Of a stretch of 64,000 nt of DNA, positions 44,355 to 51,982 are shown in pieces. Under the pieces are notes generated by a model. It made no database searches, had not been told where the DNA came from, and saw nothing but the letters and a program-made list of their open reading frames with translations. Both the position numbers and the translations under genes were made by a program. Position 1 is the stretch's first letter. Every line of letters begins with the position of its first letter. Source of the stretch: Victivallis vadensis (lineage in GTDB: Bacteria > Verrucomicrobiota > Lentisphaeria > Victivallales > Victivallaceae); the NCBI RefSeq assembly GCF_003096415.1, contig NZ_QEKH01000007.1:106871-170870 (forward strand), in the 5' to 3' direction.

Positions 44355-47300
44355 CGGACGATCTCCAGCGCGGAACCGGTTTTGCCGGGGGCGGTCCGCC
44401 ACACCTCCAGCCCGCAGGGCGGCACGGCAAGCGCGGCGGGAAGCGGCGCGTTGTCCACCGGCGAGCGCAGCTCCGGCCCCGTGGCGCGCAGCCGCAGAGC
44501 GACCGGCTGCGGCGTCGGATTCACCAGATAGTACCAGTCGCTTCCCTCGGCTTCGGCGCGGCGGAGGATCGCGCCGCCGTACTCCGCCACGTCGGTGAAG
44601 CGGACGCGGGGCAGTGTGCGGTAACGGCGGGTCCAGTCGGCGGCTTCCGGTTCCTGCCCATGCAGTCCGAGGGTGAAACCGCCGATATTCAGCTCCTGCG
44701 CGTCAAAAAGCGCGAGGCACATCGCATAGTAGCCGTTGAAATACATCCTATGCGGAACCGGCTGGGTGCAGCGCCCCGGAGCTTCGCGCGTCCACGGCGG
44801 CGGCAGCCGCAGCTTCGGCGTTTCGGCGCGGCCCAATACGCCGTGGGATTCAAAGTACTGCTGGTGGATGGTCGTGGAAATGCGGCGGTCCAGGAAAGGG
44901 CGCTGGAATTCCGGCGACGGTTCGACCCGGTGATGCACCACCTCGCCGTTCTGCGGATACTTCTCCTGCTGGCGGGCATCGGTCTGGTTGACCATGCGGT
45001 CGAGCCGGATCGCGGGATGTTTTTCCAGCCGGTCGAGGTCCAGCCCCTGTTCGAGCAGCTTCGCGGCGGTGTCGACGCCGGGACGGTCCGGGAGCGGATA
45101 GAGGATCATCAGCCGCAGTTCCGCGTCGGCTTTCGCGGCGCGCAGCCGGTCGGCGACGGCTTCATAGAAAGAGCTGATCCGGTCGCAGCGCCAACGCAGG
45201 AAGGCGGCGCGCCGGGCAGGCTCCTGCAGAATCCATCGCGAACGCTCCCCGAAACGGCTCCGGTCGCCCGGCCTGCCCGGCAACGCTTCGCCCCGGAACT
45301 TCGCAAATTCGTTCATCGTCCAGTCGTCGTAGCTGACATAGAGGTCCAGCCCGAGCTGCATCGGCACACCGCACCACAGCGCGAAACCGATCCCCCGGTA
45401 CGCGGGCTGGTCCGCGCACATCGCATTGACTTCCTCGACCAGCCGGAGCACCGCCTGTTGCACCTCGGGGCGCAGCGCGTTCAGATGAGGCGGTTTCTGC
45501 CAGTCGGTCGAGGTCAGCACCCTGCCGTCGCGTGTGACGGTGTTCAGCAGCGGCTTGCCCGCGGCCACCTCATCCGGCGAACCGATCAGCGGCGCGAGCG
45601 ACGGCAGCTTCCACATATTGAAGGTGGGCAGGAAGCCGACGCCCCGCTCGGAACAGCGTTTCGCGACCAGCCGCGGATACTCCGGCGGCAAAAAGCGCAT
45701 CCCGTTCGGCCAGCAGCCCGGCTCCGCCTTGCTGTCGTACAGCGGGCCGTTGTACCAGACGACCGGAAACACCAGCATCGTCTGCCCGGTCATCGCAAAA
45801 TAGTCCATCGCATCGGAAAAGGCGCGGTCGAAGCCGGCATAGTCCTGCCCCGCCCAGTCGAAACACTGGGTGATCACCGGGTCCTCCCAGTAGAGGCCGC
45901 TGTCGCGGTGCAGCTTCGCCCCGGCGACGGCGGCGGGCAACGCCGGGCCGAGCCGGGTTCCCTCCGGAGCCTCCTCGACCTTCAGCGAACAGACCGCCGC
46001 CGGCTGGCCGGGCGCGTAGGATTCGACGATCAGCGCGAGCTGGTCATCCGGGGCGATGAACCGGTATTCCCGGGTGACCGCTCCGCCGGAAACCGGGTAT
46101 TCGCCGCCGGTCAGGATGCCGGAGCCGAGCACCTGCTGTTCCGTGCCGTACACTCCGGCGGGATGCCAATCAGGGACGCTGTGCGAAAACATGATTTCCC
46201 GCTTGCGGTCGTCCGGAAAAGTCGCAGTCACGCGCACCCACCGCCGCCTGCCGGAGAGCTTCACGGTATAGGCGAAGCGGTCGTGCGGCTTCTCTCCGGC
46301 CTCCCGGTAGGCGAGTTTGCCGTTGCGGACCGCCTTCGCGCCGCCGACCTGCGCGGCGGGGACTTCGGCAAAGCAGTCGATGTCGCGCACCAGCCGCCAT
46401 GCCGGAGCGTTGCGGACCGGTTCGGGCTGCGGAGGCGGCAGGTAAAAGGGGAGCCGTTCACTGCGGCGGGTACGGTTCTCAATTCCTTCCCGCCACGAGA
46501 GTTCCAGCGCCGCGTCACCGTCGCCGGAGGCGCTTCCCGCGCCGGGCAGCATAACCGGGCCGCTTTCGCCGGGAGCCAGCCGGAGCGGAACGGAGCCGGT
46601 GCGGCCCGAAACCGGGAACCGCCACTCCACAACCATATCCGCCGGGGCGCTCCCCCGGTTGGTGAAACGCAGCGTCACCGGCTCCTCCGGCGAAGCCAGC
46701 ACGGTGTGGCCCGGAGACGCGACCGCGAGCTGCGGCATCCGGACCGCTTCATGGCGGCGGCGGATGGCGGCGGCGTCCAGCACCTCGTCGTAAATGCGCA
46801 CCGAATCGATCAGGGCGTTGCCGCGATTGAAGCCGTTGTTCGCAAGGTTGCGCCCCGCGCCGATCACCAGCCCGCGGCGCGGCGACGGAGTCCACGGCGT
46901 CACGCTTTTACGGGTCAACAGCCTGCCGTTCACATAGAGTTCGACCATGCCGGAGCGGTCATAGGTGGCGGCCAGATGGGTCCAGAGACCGGGCCGCCAC
47001 GCACTGCCCGCCGGGAGCCGTTCCGCAATCAGGCGCGGGCCGGGGTCGACGTCGAAACGCGGCCTTCCCTCCCAGAACCAGAGCCGGGGCATCCCTTCGG
47101 GCCCCCACTCGTCCGCGTCGCCGGTGAAGAAGTAAAAACCGTTGCCGGTGCCGGATTCCAGCGGAGCGACCCATGCTTCGACGGTGCCGCGCTCCGCCGG
47201 GACCACGCCGCCCGGATAGACCAGTAATCCCCGGTCGCACTGCAAAGCGCCGCCGTGCAGACCGGCTTCCGGCCGGATGTTCAGATTCCCGGCGGTCAGC

Positions 47301-47431
47301 GGGGCAAGCTCCCTGCCGTCGGCACCGACGGCGACCGGCCGGTCCGTCACCCGGAAGTCAAAGACCACGGCGGCGGGGGCGGCGGCGGTGAACAACAACA
47401 GCAAGGCTAAGATCGGATGATTTCGGTTCAT
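44351..47431 (-). CDS. Secreted LamG-domain glycosidase-like protein
   Basis: A 1026-residue exported protein. After the signal peptide (MNRNHPILALLLLFTAAAPA) residues ~20-230 are a concanavalin/LamG-type lectin domain (GTVEAWVAPLESG; LWTHLAATYDRSGMVELYVNGRL; IDSVRIYDEVL). A beta-sandwich stretch follows, then a TIM-barrel-like region (~500-960; LVFPVVWYNGPLYD, GFLPTFNMWKLPS, GIGFALWCGVP, MNEFAKFRGEALPG). The glycosidase family is not recognised and catalytic Glu/Asp cannot be assigned. It is the first gene of a coupled four-gene operon and is divergent from an AraC gene. Confidence 0.7.
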   Translation of the reverse strand: MNRNHPILALLLLFTAAAPAAVVFDFRVTDRPVAVGADGRELAPLTAGNLNIRPEAGLHGGALQCDRGLLVYPGGVVPAERGTVEAWVAPLESGTGNGFYFFTGDADEWGPEGMPRLWFWEGRPRFDVDPGPRLIAERLPAGSAWRPGLWTHLAATYDRSGMVELYVNGRLLTRKSVTPWTPSPRRGLVIGAGRNLANNGFNRGNALIDSVRIYDEVLDAAAIRRRHEAVRMPQLAVASPGHTVLASPEEPVTLRFTNRGSAPADMVVEWRFPVSGRTGSVPLRLAPGESGPVMLPGAGSASGDGDAALELSWREGIENRTRRSERLPFYLPPPQPEPVRNAPAWRLVRDIDCFAEVPAAQVGGAKAVRNGKLAYREAGEKPHDRFAYTVKLSGRRRWVRVTATFPDDRKREIMFSHSVPDWHPAGVYGTEQQVLGSGILTGGEYPVSGGAVTREYRFIAPDDQLALIVESYAPGQPAAVCSLKVEEAPEGTRLGPALPAAVAGAKLHRDSGLYWEDPVITQCFDWAGQDYAGFDRAFSDAMDYFAMTGQTMLVFPVVWYNGPLYDSKAEPGCWPNGMRFLPPEYPRLVAKRCSERGVGFLPTFNMWKLPSLAPLIGSPDEVAAGKPLLNTVTRDGRVLTSTDWQKPPHLNALRPEVQQAVLRLVEEVNAMCADQPAYRGIGFALWCGVPMQLGLDLYVSYDDWTMNEFAKFRGEALPGRPGDRSRFGERSRWILQEPARRAAFLRWRCDRISSFYEAVADRLRAAKADAELRLMILYPLPDRPGVDTAAKLLEQGLDLDRLEKHPAIRLDRMVNQTDARQQEKYPQNGEVVHHRVEPSPEFQRPFLDRRISTTIHQQYFESHGVLGRAETPKLRLPPPWTREAPGRCTQPVPHRMYFNGYYAMCLALFDAQELNIGGFTLGLHGQEPEAADWTRRYRTLPRVRFTDVAEYGGAILRRAEAEGSDWYYLVNPTPQPVALRLRATGPELRSPVDNAPLPAALAVPPCGLEVWRTAPGKTGSALEIVR

Positions 47432-47510
47432 GGCATGGATTTCCTGTTTCTTCTATTTGGATTTTCAAACGGTTCACTCTATATTATACCCGAAAACAGG
47501 AGCGTTGCAC

Positions 47511-48377
47511 ATGGATAAACCGATCATTGCCTATGACAGATTCGACGGCGGCCGCCGCCAGGTGCACCGGATCGTCGGAACGGTTCCGCCGGAGCTGGCC
47601 GCCTTCGGGCTGGCGATCATCCACGGCTCGCGGCTGTTGCGGGGCGGCGTGCTGGAGCAGCCGCCGGGCTTCCGGCGCAGTTTCGACTTCTACTGCCTGT
47701 CGCATCTGGTGGAGGGCGAAGGGATCTATCACAACGCCGACACCGGGCAGAGCCGGGAATTTCACGCGGGCGAGCTGGTGATGGCCATGCCGGGAACCGC
47801 GCAGCTGTACGGCGGCAACGCGTCGTACTATCTGGAGGATTCGATCTGCTTTTGCGGCCGGACCGCCGACGCGCTGCGCGAGGCCGGAATCATCGCGGAC
47901 GGGGTGTTCAGTTGCGGTCCGGTGCGGCGGGTCGGCCGGATCATCGAAACCGCCCTGGAACCGACGCTGTTCGCGCAACTGAAGGCGGCGACGATGCTGC
48001 AACAGCTGCTGCTGGAGCTTCATGCGGAAAATCTGGAGCTTTCAATCGGCGGCTCCTCCGCATTTGCGGCCCTGCTGGTGGAACTCCGGCGTACCCCGGA
48101 ACGCTGGTGGACCGTCGGGGAGATGGCGAAGGAGTGCGGCCTCTCGGAGTCCCACTTCCGCCGGGCGTTTCACGCATACACCGGCATGCCGCCGAAGCTC
48201 TACCTCGACCGGATGAAGCTGCAGCTCGCGGCCGAAATGCTGATTTCGACCGGCCTCACGCTGGCGCAGGTGGCGGCGCGCTTCGGCTATGTGGACCCGT
48301 TTCATTTCAGCAGGCGGTTCAAGGCGCTGAACGGCATGTCGCCGGACTCCTACCGCCGCCACTACCGGATGCGCTGA
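47511..48377 (+). CDS. AraC-family transcriptional regulator
   Basis: A 288-residue regulator with a cupin-like sensor (SHLVEGEGIYHNADTG near residues 64-80) and a C-terminal AraC DNA-binding domain (WTVGEMAKECGLSESHFRRAF; LAQVAARFGYVDPFHFSRRF; NGMSPDSYRRHY). ATG 47511 follows AGGAG at ideal spacing, and TTGGAT (47457-47462) with TATATT (47480-47485), 17 bases apart, is a likely promoter. It faces away from the LamG/DUF4380/Gfo-Idh/prepilin operon and probably regulates it. Confidence 0.9.
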   Translation: MDKPIIAYDRFDGGRRQVHRIVGTVPPELAAFGLAIIHGSRLLRGGVLEQPPGFRRSFDFYCLSHLVEGEGIYHNADTGQSREFHAGELVMAMPGTAQLYGGNASYYLEDSICFCGRTADALREAGIIADGVFSCGPVRRVGRIIETALEPTLFAQLKAATMLQQLLLELHAENLELSIGGSSAFAALLVELRRTPERWWTVGEMAKECGLSESHFRRAFHAYTGMPPKLYLDRMKLQLAAEMLISTGLTLAQVAARFGYVDPFHFSRRFKALNGMSPDSYRRHYRMR

Positions 48378-48456
48378 CTCCTCCCGCAACAGCCCGGCAG
48401 GTGAAGATTTTCCGATTGTCTCCTGAAAAAGAATCGGCGAATATTAACTTTTTAAT

Positions 48457-48485
48457 TTGATATTTCCGCTTCCGGAATGTATATT
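48457..48485 (+). promoter_or_regulatory. Promoter of the CBM48 protein gene
   Basis: TTGATA (48457-48462), 17-base spacer, TATATT (48480-48485). The gene follows at 48532 with GGAGG as the ribosome-binding site. Confidence 0.65.
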
Positions 48486-48531
48486 AATAAAATTGGTTGG
48501 AGAGATTGACGTGTAAATCCGGAGGTGCCCC

Positions 48532-48828
48532 ATGGTGAAATTGAGCCTTTCTGAAGACAATCAGAACCTGCACACAGTGGAACTGAGCTATCAGGCCGCT
48601 CCCGGGAAATCCGTCGGCGTCGCCGGCTCCTTCAACGACTGGGATCCGGAGCTTCTGCCGATGGCCTACTCCCCGGAAACATCCGCTTACGGCTGTACGA
48701 TTCATCTCGCTCCCGGCACCTATGAATACAAATTCGTGGTGGACGGCGAGTGGGTTCTGGACGAATCCAATCCCAACTTCGCCGCCAACGATTTCGGCAC
48801 CTTGAACAGTGTGATCAACGTCGGCTGA
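48532..48828 (+). CDS. Stand-alone CBM48/isoamylase N-terminal-like protein
   Basis: A 98-residue single-domain protein. KSVGVAGSFNDWDPELLPM and APGTYEYKFVVDGEWVLDESNP match the glycogen-binding CBM48/AMPK-beta-type domain, which binds alpha-1,4-glucan; the GSFNDW and YKFVVDG-W segments hold the usual aromatic contacts. There is no catalytic domain, so it may tether or sense glycogen in the cytoplasm. It has its own promoter and its last 14 bp overlap the 3' end of the convergent metal ATPase gene. Confidence 0.88.
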   Translation: MVKLSLSEDNQNLHTVELSYQAAPGKSVGVAGSFNDWDPELLPMAYSPETSAYGCTIHLAPGTYEYKFVVDGEWVLDESNPNFAANDFGTLNSVINVG

Positions 48829-50761
48829 CCTCGTCCAGCCGCATTTGCTGCAGCCGCATCGCATTCAGGATCGCGAGCACCGCGACGCCCACGTCCGCAA
48901 ACACGGCCTCCCAGAGGTTCGCCATGCCGAAACTTCCGGCCAGCAGCACCAGCACTTTCACCGCGACGGCCAGAACGATATTCTCCCAGACGATCCGCCG
49001 GGTCAGGCGCCCGGCCTGAATCGCGGCCGCGATCTTCGACGGGCGGTCATCCTGAATCACCACGTCGGCCACCTCGATTGCGGCGTCGCTGCCGAGGCCG
49101 CCCATCGCGATGCCGACCTCCGCCAGCGCCAGTGCGGGCGAGTCGTTGATCCCGTCGCCGGTGAAAGCGACCCGGCGCCCCTGCAGTTGAAGTTTCTTCA
49201 CCTCTTCGAGCTTCCGGTCGGGCAGCAGTTCCCCGACAGCTTCATCCACACCCAGCTCGCGGCCGACGGCCCGGACCAGCGGCGTACGGTCGCCCGACAG
49301 GATCACGGTACGCAACCCCAGATTCCGCAGCGCGGCGATCGCGGCAACGGCATCCGGCTTCAATTCATCGGCGATAATGAACGCCCCCGCATAGGCGCCG
49401 CCGACCGCAACCGCGACGACCGTCTGCGGCAGCTCCGCCAGCTTCTCCGGGAAAGCGATCCCGGCCTCCTGCAGGAAGCGGGTGCTTCCGGCCAGCACCT
49501 CCCGCCCGTCGGCCACGCCTTTCAGCCCGCGCCCGGGAACCTCCGTGACGCTGACCTCGGCGATTCCGGCATCGGCCTCCGGAGCGAACTCCCGGATCGC
49601 CCGCGCGACCGGATGATTGCTGCGGCGCTCGACCGCCACCGCCGCGGCCAACAGCTCCTCGCGGCTCACATGATCGGCGTGATCGACCTCGATCACCTTG
49701 AAGTTTCCTTTGGTCAGCGTACCGGTTTTATCCAGCACCACCGTATCCACTTTCGTGAGCATGTCCAGATAGTTGGAGCCTTTGAAGAGGATGCCGTTGC
49801 GTGACGCCAGCCCGATACCGCCGAAATATCCGAGCGGAATGGAAATCACCAGCGCACAGGGACACGAAAGCACCAGAAACACCAGTCCCCGGTAGAACCA
49901 GTCACCGAACTCGTATTCCGCGACGAAAAAGAACGGCAGAATCACCAGCGCCGCCGCCAGCGCGGTCACGATCGGCGTGTAGACGCGGGCGAACCGGCCA
50001 ATGAAGTGCTGCAGTCTGGATTTGCGCTCCGCGGCCTCCTCCACCAGCTTCAGAATCCGCGACAGCATGGTATCCTCGAAACGGCTGCTCACCTCAAGCT
50101 CCACCGCATTGGCGCCGTTGACCATTCCGGCCAGCACCGTGTCTCCGGCCGAAACCGCCACCGGACGGCTTTCGCCCGTCAGGGCGGCCGCATTGAATTC
50201 CGCCCGTTCCGCCAGCAGCTTGCCGTCCAGCGGAACCCGCTCCCCGGGATTGACCCGGATGCGGCTGCCGATCGCCACCTCTCCCGCAGGTACCACGGCC
50301 GCCCTGCCCCCCTCCACCACCGTCGCCAGCCTGGGACGCACATCCACCAGCGCGGCGATGGAACGGCGCGCCCGGTTCAACGCGGCCTCCTGAAACAGTT
50401 CGCCGATACAGTAGAACAGCATCACCGTCACCCCCTCGGCATACTCGCCGAGAATGAACGCGCCGACCGTCGCCACCGTCATCAGCGAAAACTCGTTGAA
50501 CAGGTCGAACCGGACCGCCCTCCGCCACGCTTCACGCACCACGCCGCCCGCCGTCAGCGCATAGGCGGCCAGATAGAGCAGGAAACGCGGCCACGGCGCG
50601 ATCGTCCGGTCAAACCCTTCCTCCCACAGCACCAGCGCCAGCGTCAGCAACGCGCAGACCGCCAGCGGCCAGTGGTCGAACCAACCGCCCCCATGTTCTT
50701 CCTGTTCCAACCGGCCCGGCGCTTCGCAGCCGCATCCGCCGCCATGACAATGATCGCTCAT
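48815..50761 (-). CDS. zntA: Heavy-metal P1B-type ATPase (Zn/Cd/Pb class)
   Basis: A 648-residue metal efflux pump. The N terminus is a short His/Cys cluster (MSDHCHGGGCGCEA) without a full HMA domain. All pump motifs are present: LTGES (A domain), SCPCALV in the transport helix, DKTGTLT with the phosphorylated Asp, SNHPVARAI (the HP locus) and GDGINDSPAL. The last helices carry ENIVLAVAVKVLVL and FADVGVAVLAILNAMRL; the Lys and the Asp of DVG are typical of the P1B-2 zinc/cadmium/lead class rather than the copper class. The gene lies after the CsoR-family gene, but a terminator and an inverted repeat separate them, suggesting its own regulated promoter. Confidence 0.88.
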   Translation of the reverse strand: MSDHCHGGGCGCEAPGRLEQEEHGGGWFDHWPLAVCALLTLALVLWEEGFDRTIAPWPRFLLYLAAYALTAGGVVREAWRRAVRFDLFNEFSLMTVATVGAFILGEYAEGVTVMLFYCIGELFQEAALNRARRSIAALVDVRPRLATVVEGGRAAVVPAGEVAIGSRIRVNPGERVPLDGKLLAERAEFNAAALTGESRPVAVSAGDTVLAGMVNGANAVELEVSSRFEDTMLSRILKLVEEAAERKSRLQHFIGRFARVYTPIVTALAAALVILPFFFVAEYEFGDWFYRGLVFLVLSCPCALVISIPLGYFGGIGLASRNGILFKGSNYLDMLTKVDTVVLDKTGTLTKGNFKVIEVDHADHVSREELLAAAVAVERRSNHPVARAIREFAPEADAGIAEVSVTEVPGRGLKGVADGREVLAGSTRFLQEAGIAFPEKLAELPQTVVAVAVGGAYAGAFIIADELKPDAVAAIAALRNLGLRTVILSGDRTPLVRAVGRELGVDEAVGELLPDRKLEEVKKLQLQGRRVAFTGDGINDSPALALAEVGIAMGGLGSDAAIEVADVVIQDDRPSKIAAAIQAGRLTRRIVWENIVLAVAVKVLVLLAGSFGMANLWEAVFADVGVAVLAILNAMRLQQMRLDEVSRR

Positions 50762-50781
50762 ATAAAAACCTCATTTTCTCC

Positions 50782-50809
50782 ATTATCCTATCCTGCTGGA
50801 TAGGATAAT
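50782..50809. promoter_or_regulatory. Candidate metal-repressor operator before the ATPase gene
   Basis: ATTATCCTATCC (50782-50793) and GGATAGGATAAT (50798-50809) form a perfect 12-base inverted repeat with loop TGCT, 21 bp before the ATPase start. The word GGATAGGAT is shared with the palindrome before the repressor gene (51147-51155). Confidence 0.7.
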
Positions 50810-50828
50810 AATATTAACAAAAACACGC

Positions 50829-50845
50829 AGCGGCTTTCCGCCGCT
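50829..50845 (-). terminator. Terminator of the CsoR-family gene
   Basis: Perfect stem AGCGGC/GCCGCT with a 5-base loop, directly after the TGA stop, followed on the minus strand by GCGTGTTTTTGTT. Confidence 0.7.
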
Positions 50846-51115
50846 TCACTTCAGATATTTGGTAATGGTCTTGAAATCGCGCAGAACCTGTTCCGCCGAA
50901 GCCGGATTGTGGATGGCCTCCTCAAAGCAGGTATTGATATGCGACTCCATAAATTCGACTTTGGCATTTTCCAAAGCGCCGACCACCGCGTGAAGCTGCT
51001 GGGCGACCTCCATGCAGGGCCGTCCCGCCTCCATCATCTCGATCACGCTCTTCAGATGCCCCTGCGCGCGCTTCAGCCGCTTGATCACGGCCTCATGCCT
51101 GATTGTTTCCGCCAT
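50846..51115 (-). CDS. CsoR/RcnR/FrmR-family metal-sensing repressor
   Basis: An 89-residue all-helical repressor (start ATG 51115 behind AGGAGGTG). The family core RLKRAQGHLKSVIEMMEAG at residues 13-31 is present. The metal-site fingerprint is C34 (in RPCMEV), H59 and C63 (in ESHINTC), i.e. x-C-H-C, as in copper sensor CsoR and nickel sensor InrS; residue 7 is also His. It probably represses itself and the adjacent ATPase gene through the matching palindromes at 51134-51150 and 50782-50809. The copper-type fingerprint beside a zinc-class pump is unusual. Confidence 0.88.
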   Translation of the reverse strand: MAETIRHEAVIKRLKRAQGHLKSVIEMMEAGRPCMEVAQQLHAVVGALENAKVEFMESHINTCFEEAIHNPASAEQVLRDFKTITKYLK

Positions 51116-51133
51116 TGCGGCACCTCCTGTCAT

Positions 51134-51150
51134 ATCCTATACTATAGGAT
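51134..51150. promoter_or_regulatory. Candidate autoregulatory operator of the CsoR-family gene
   Basis: ATCCTATA (51134-51141), C, TATAGGAT (51143-51150) is a perfect palindrome, extended on one side to TATAGGATAGGAT. It lies just upstream of the ribosome-binding site, the usual position for self-repression. Confidence 0.65.
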
Positions 51151-51220
51151 AGGATGTGAAATTTTCAAGCTCATTTCGGCACTATTTTTCGATTTTGATC
51201 ATTTTGAAGCGGGAAAACGT

Positions 51221-51982
51221 TCACTGTTCCAGAAGATTGCCGATATTGAGGGCGCATTGCCGGGCGGCCGCGAAAGCGGGAGAGTCTCCAGCGGAGTCGA
51301 ACTCCTTTCGGGGAACCAGTACGCCCAATGCAGCGATCGGTACGCCGCTTTGCAGAATTGGAAACGCGATGCTGATCCGCTGTGCTCCGGAAACGGCCGG
51401 CGGCGGCTCGTCGCCCGAACAGAACATGCCTGCGGCGGCGATTTCGCGGCACCGCGCTTGAAAAAGGTTGAATTCGTTCAGGTTCAGAATATTATCTTCC
51501 CCGTGCCAATATTCCCATAACTGCCGCTGCCTCGGTTCGTCCATATAGGCGAGCAGCAGGATGCCGGTGCCGCAGCGGAAGAGGTTGTAGAACGTGCCGT
51601 GGGGATGCGGCTGGCGGATGGTGATCTCGGTCGCACCGGCCATGCGCAGCAATTCGGAGCGTTTGCCGCCGCACTCGCAGACCAGTACCACCAGCTCGCG
51701 GCAGCAGGCCGCCAGCCGTTCGATTTCGGGCCGCGCGATGCTGCTGAGATACAAGTAAGGGTTGCCGCGTCCGAGCGCATAGAGCGCAGGGCCGGGCAGA
51801 TAACCGCGCCGCCTGCCGAGTGCGCGCACATAACCCAGCTCGGTCATGGCGCGCACGATATTGGCGGCGGCGGGGGCGGAGATGTTCAGCAGTTCGGCAA
51901 GCTCGCCGAGCTGGCAGGGGCGGTCCGGCGCGGCGGAGAGATGTTCCAGAATCCGGTGGAAACGTTCGATTACCTGAATCAT
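51221..51982 (-). CDS. IclR-family transcriptional regulator
   Basis: A 253-residue regulator. Residues 1-65 form the winged helix (MIQVIERFHRILEHLS; LGELAELLNISAPAAANIVRAM; GYVRALGRRRGYLPG) and the rest the IclR effector domain (TFYNLFRCGTGILLLAYM; ISIAFPILQSGVPIAALGV). ATG 51982 overlaps the stop of the FAD-oxidoreductase gene as ATGA. It is the last gene of a three-gene operon, so it is coupled to the enzymes it may control; a palindrome at 54560-54574 upstream of the first gene is a candidate binding site. Confidence 0.87.
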   Translation of the reverse strand: MIQVIERFHRILEHLSAAPDRPCQLGELAELLNISAPAAANIVRAMTELGYVRALGRRRGYLPGPALYALGRGNPYLYLSSIARPEIERLAACCRELVVLVCECGGKRSELLRMAGATEITIRQPHPHGTFYNLFRCGTGILLLAYMDEPRQRQLWEYWHGEDNILNLNEFNLFQARCREIAAAGMFCSGDEPPPAVSGAQRISIAFPILQSGVPIAALGVLVPRKEFDSAGDSPAFAAARQCALNIGNLLEQ

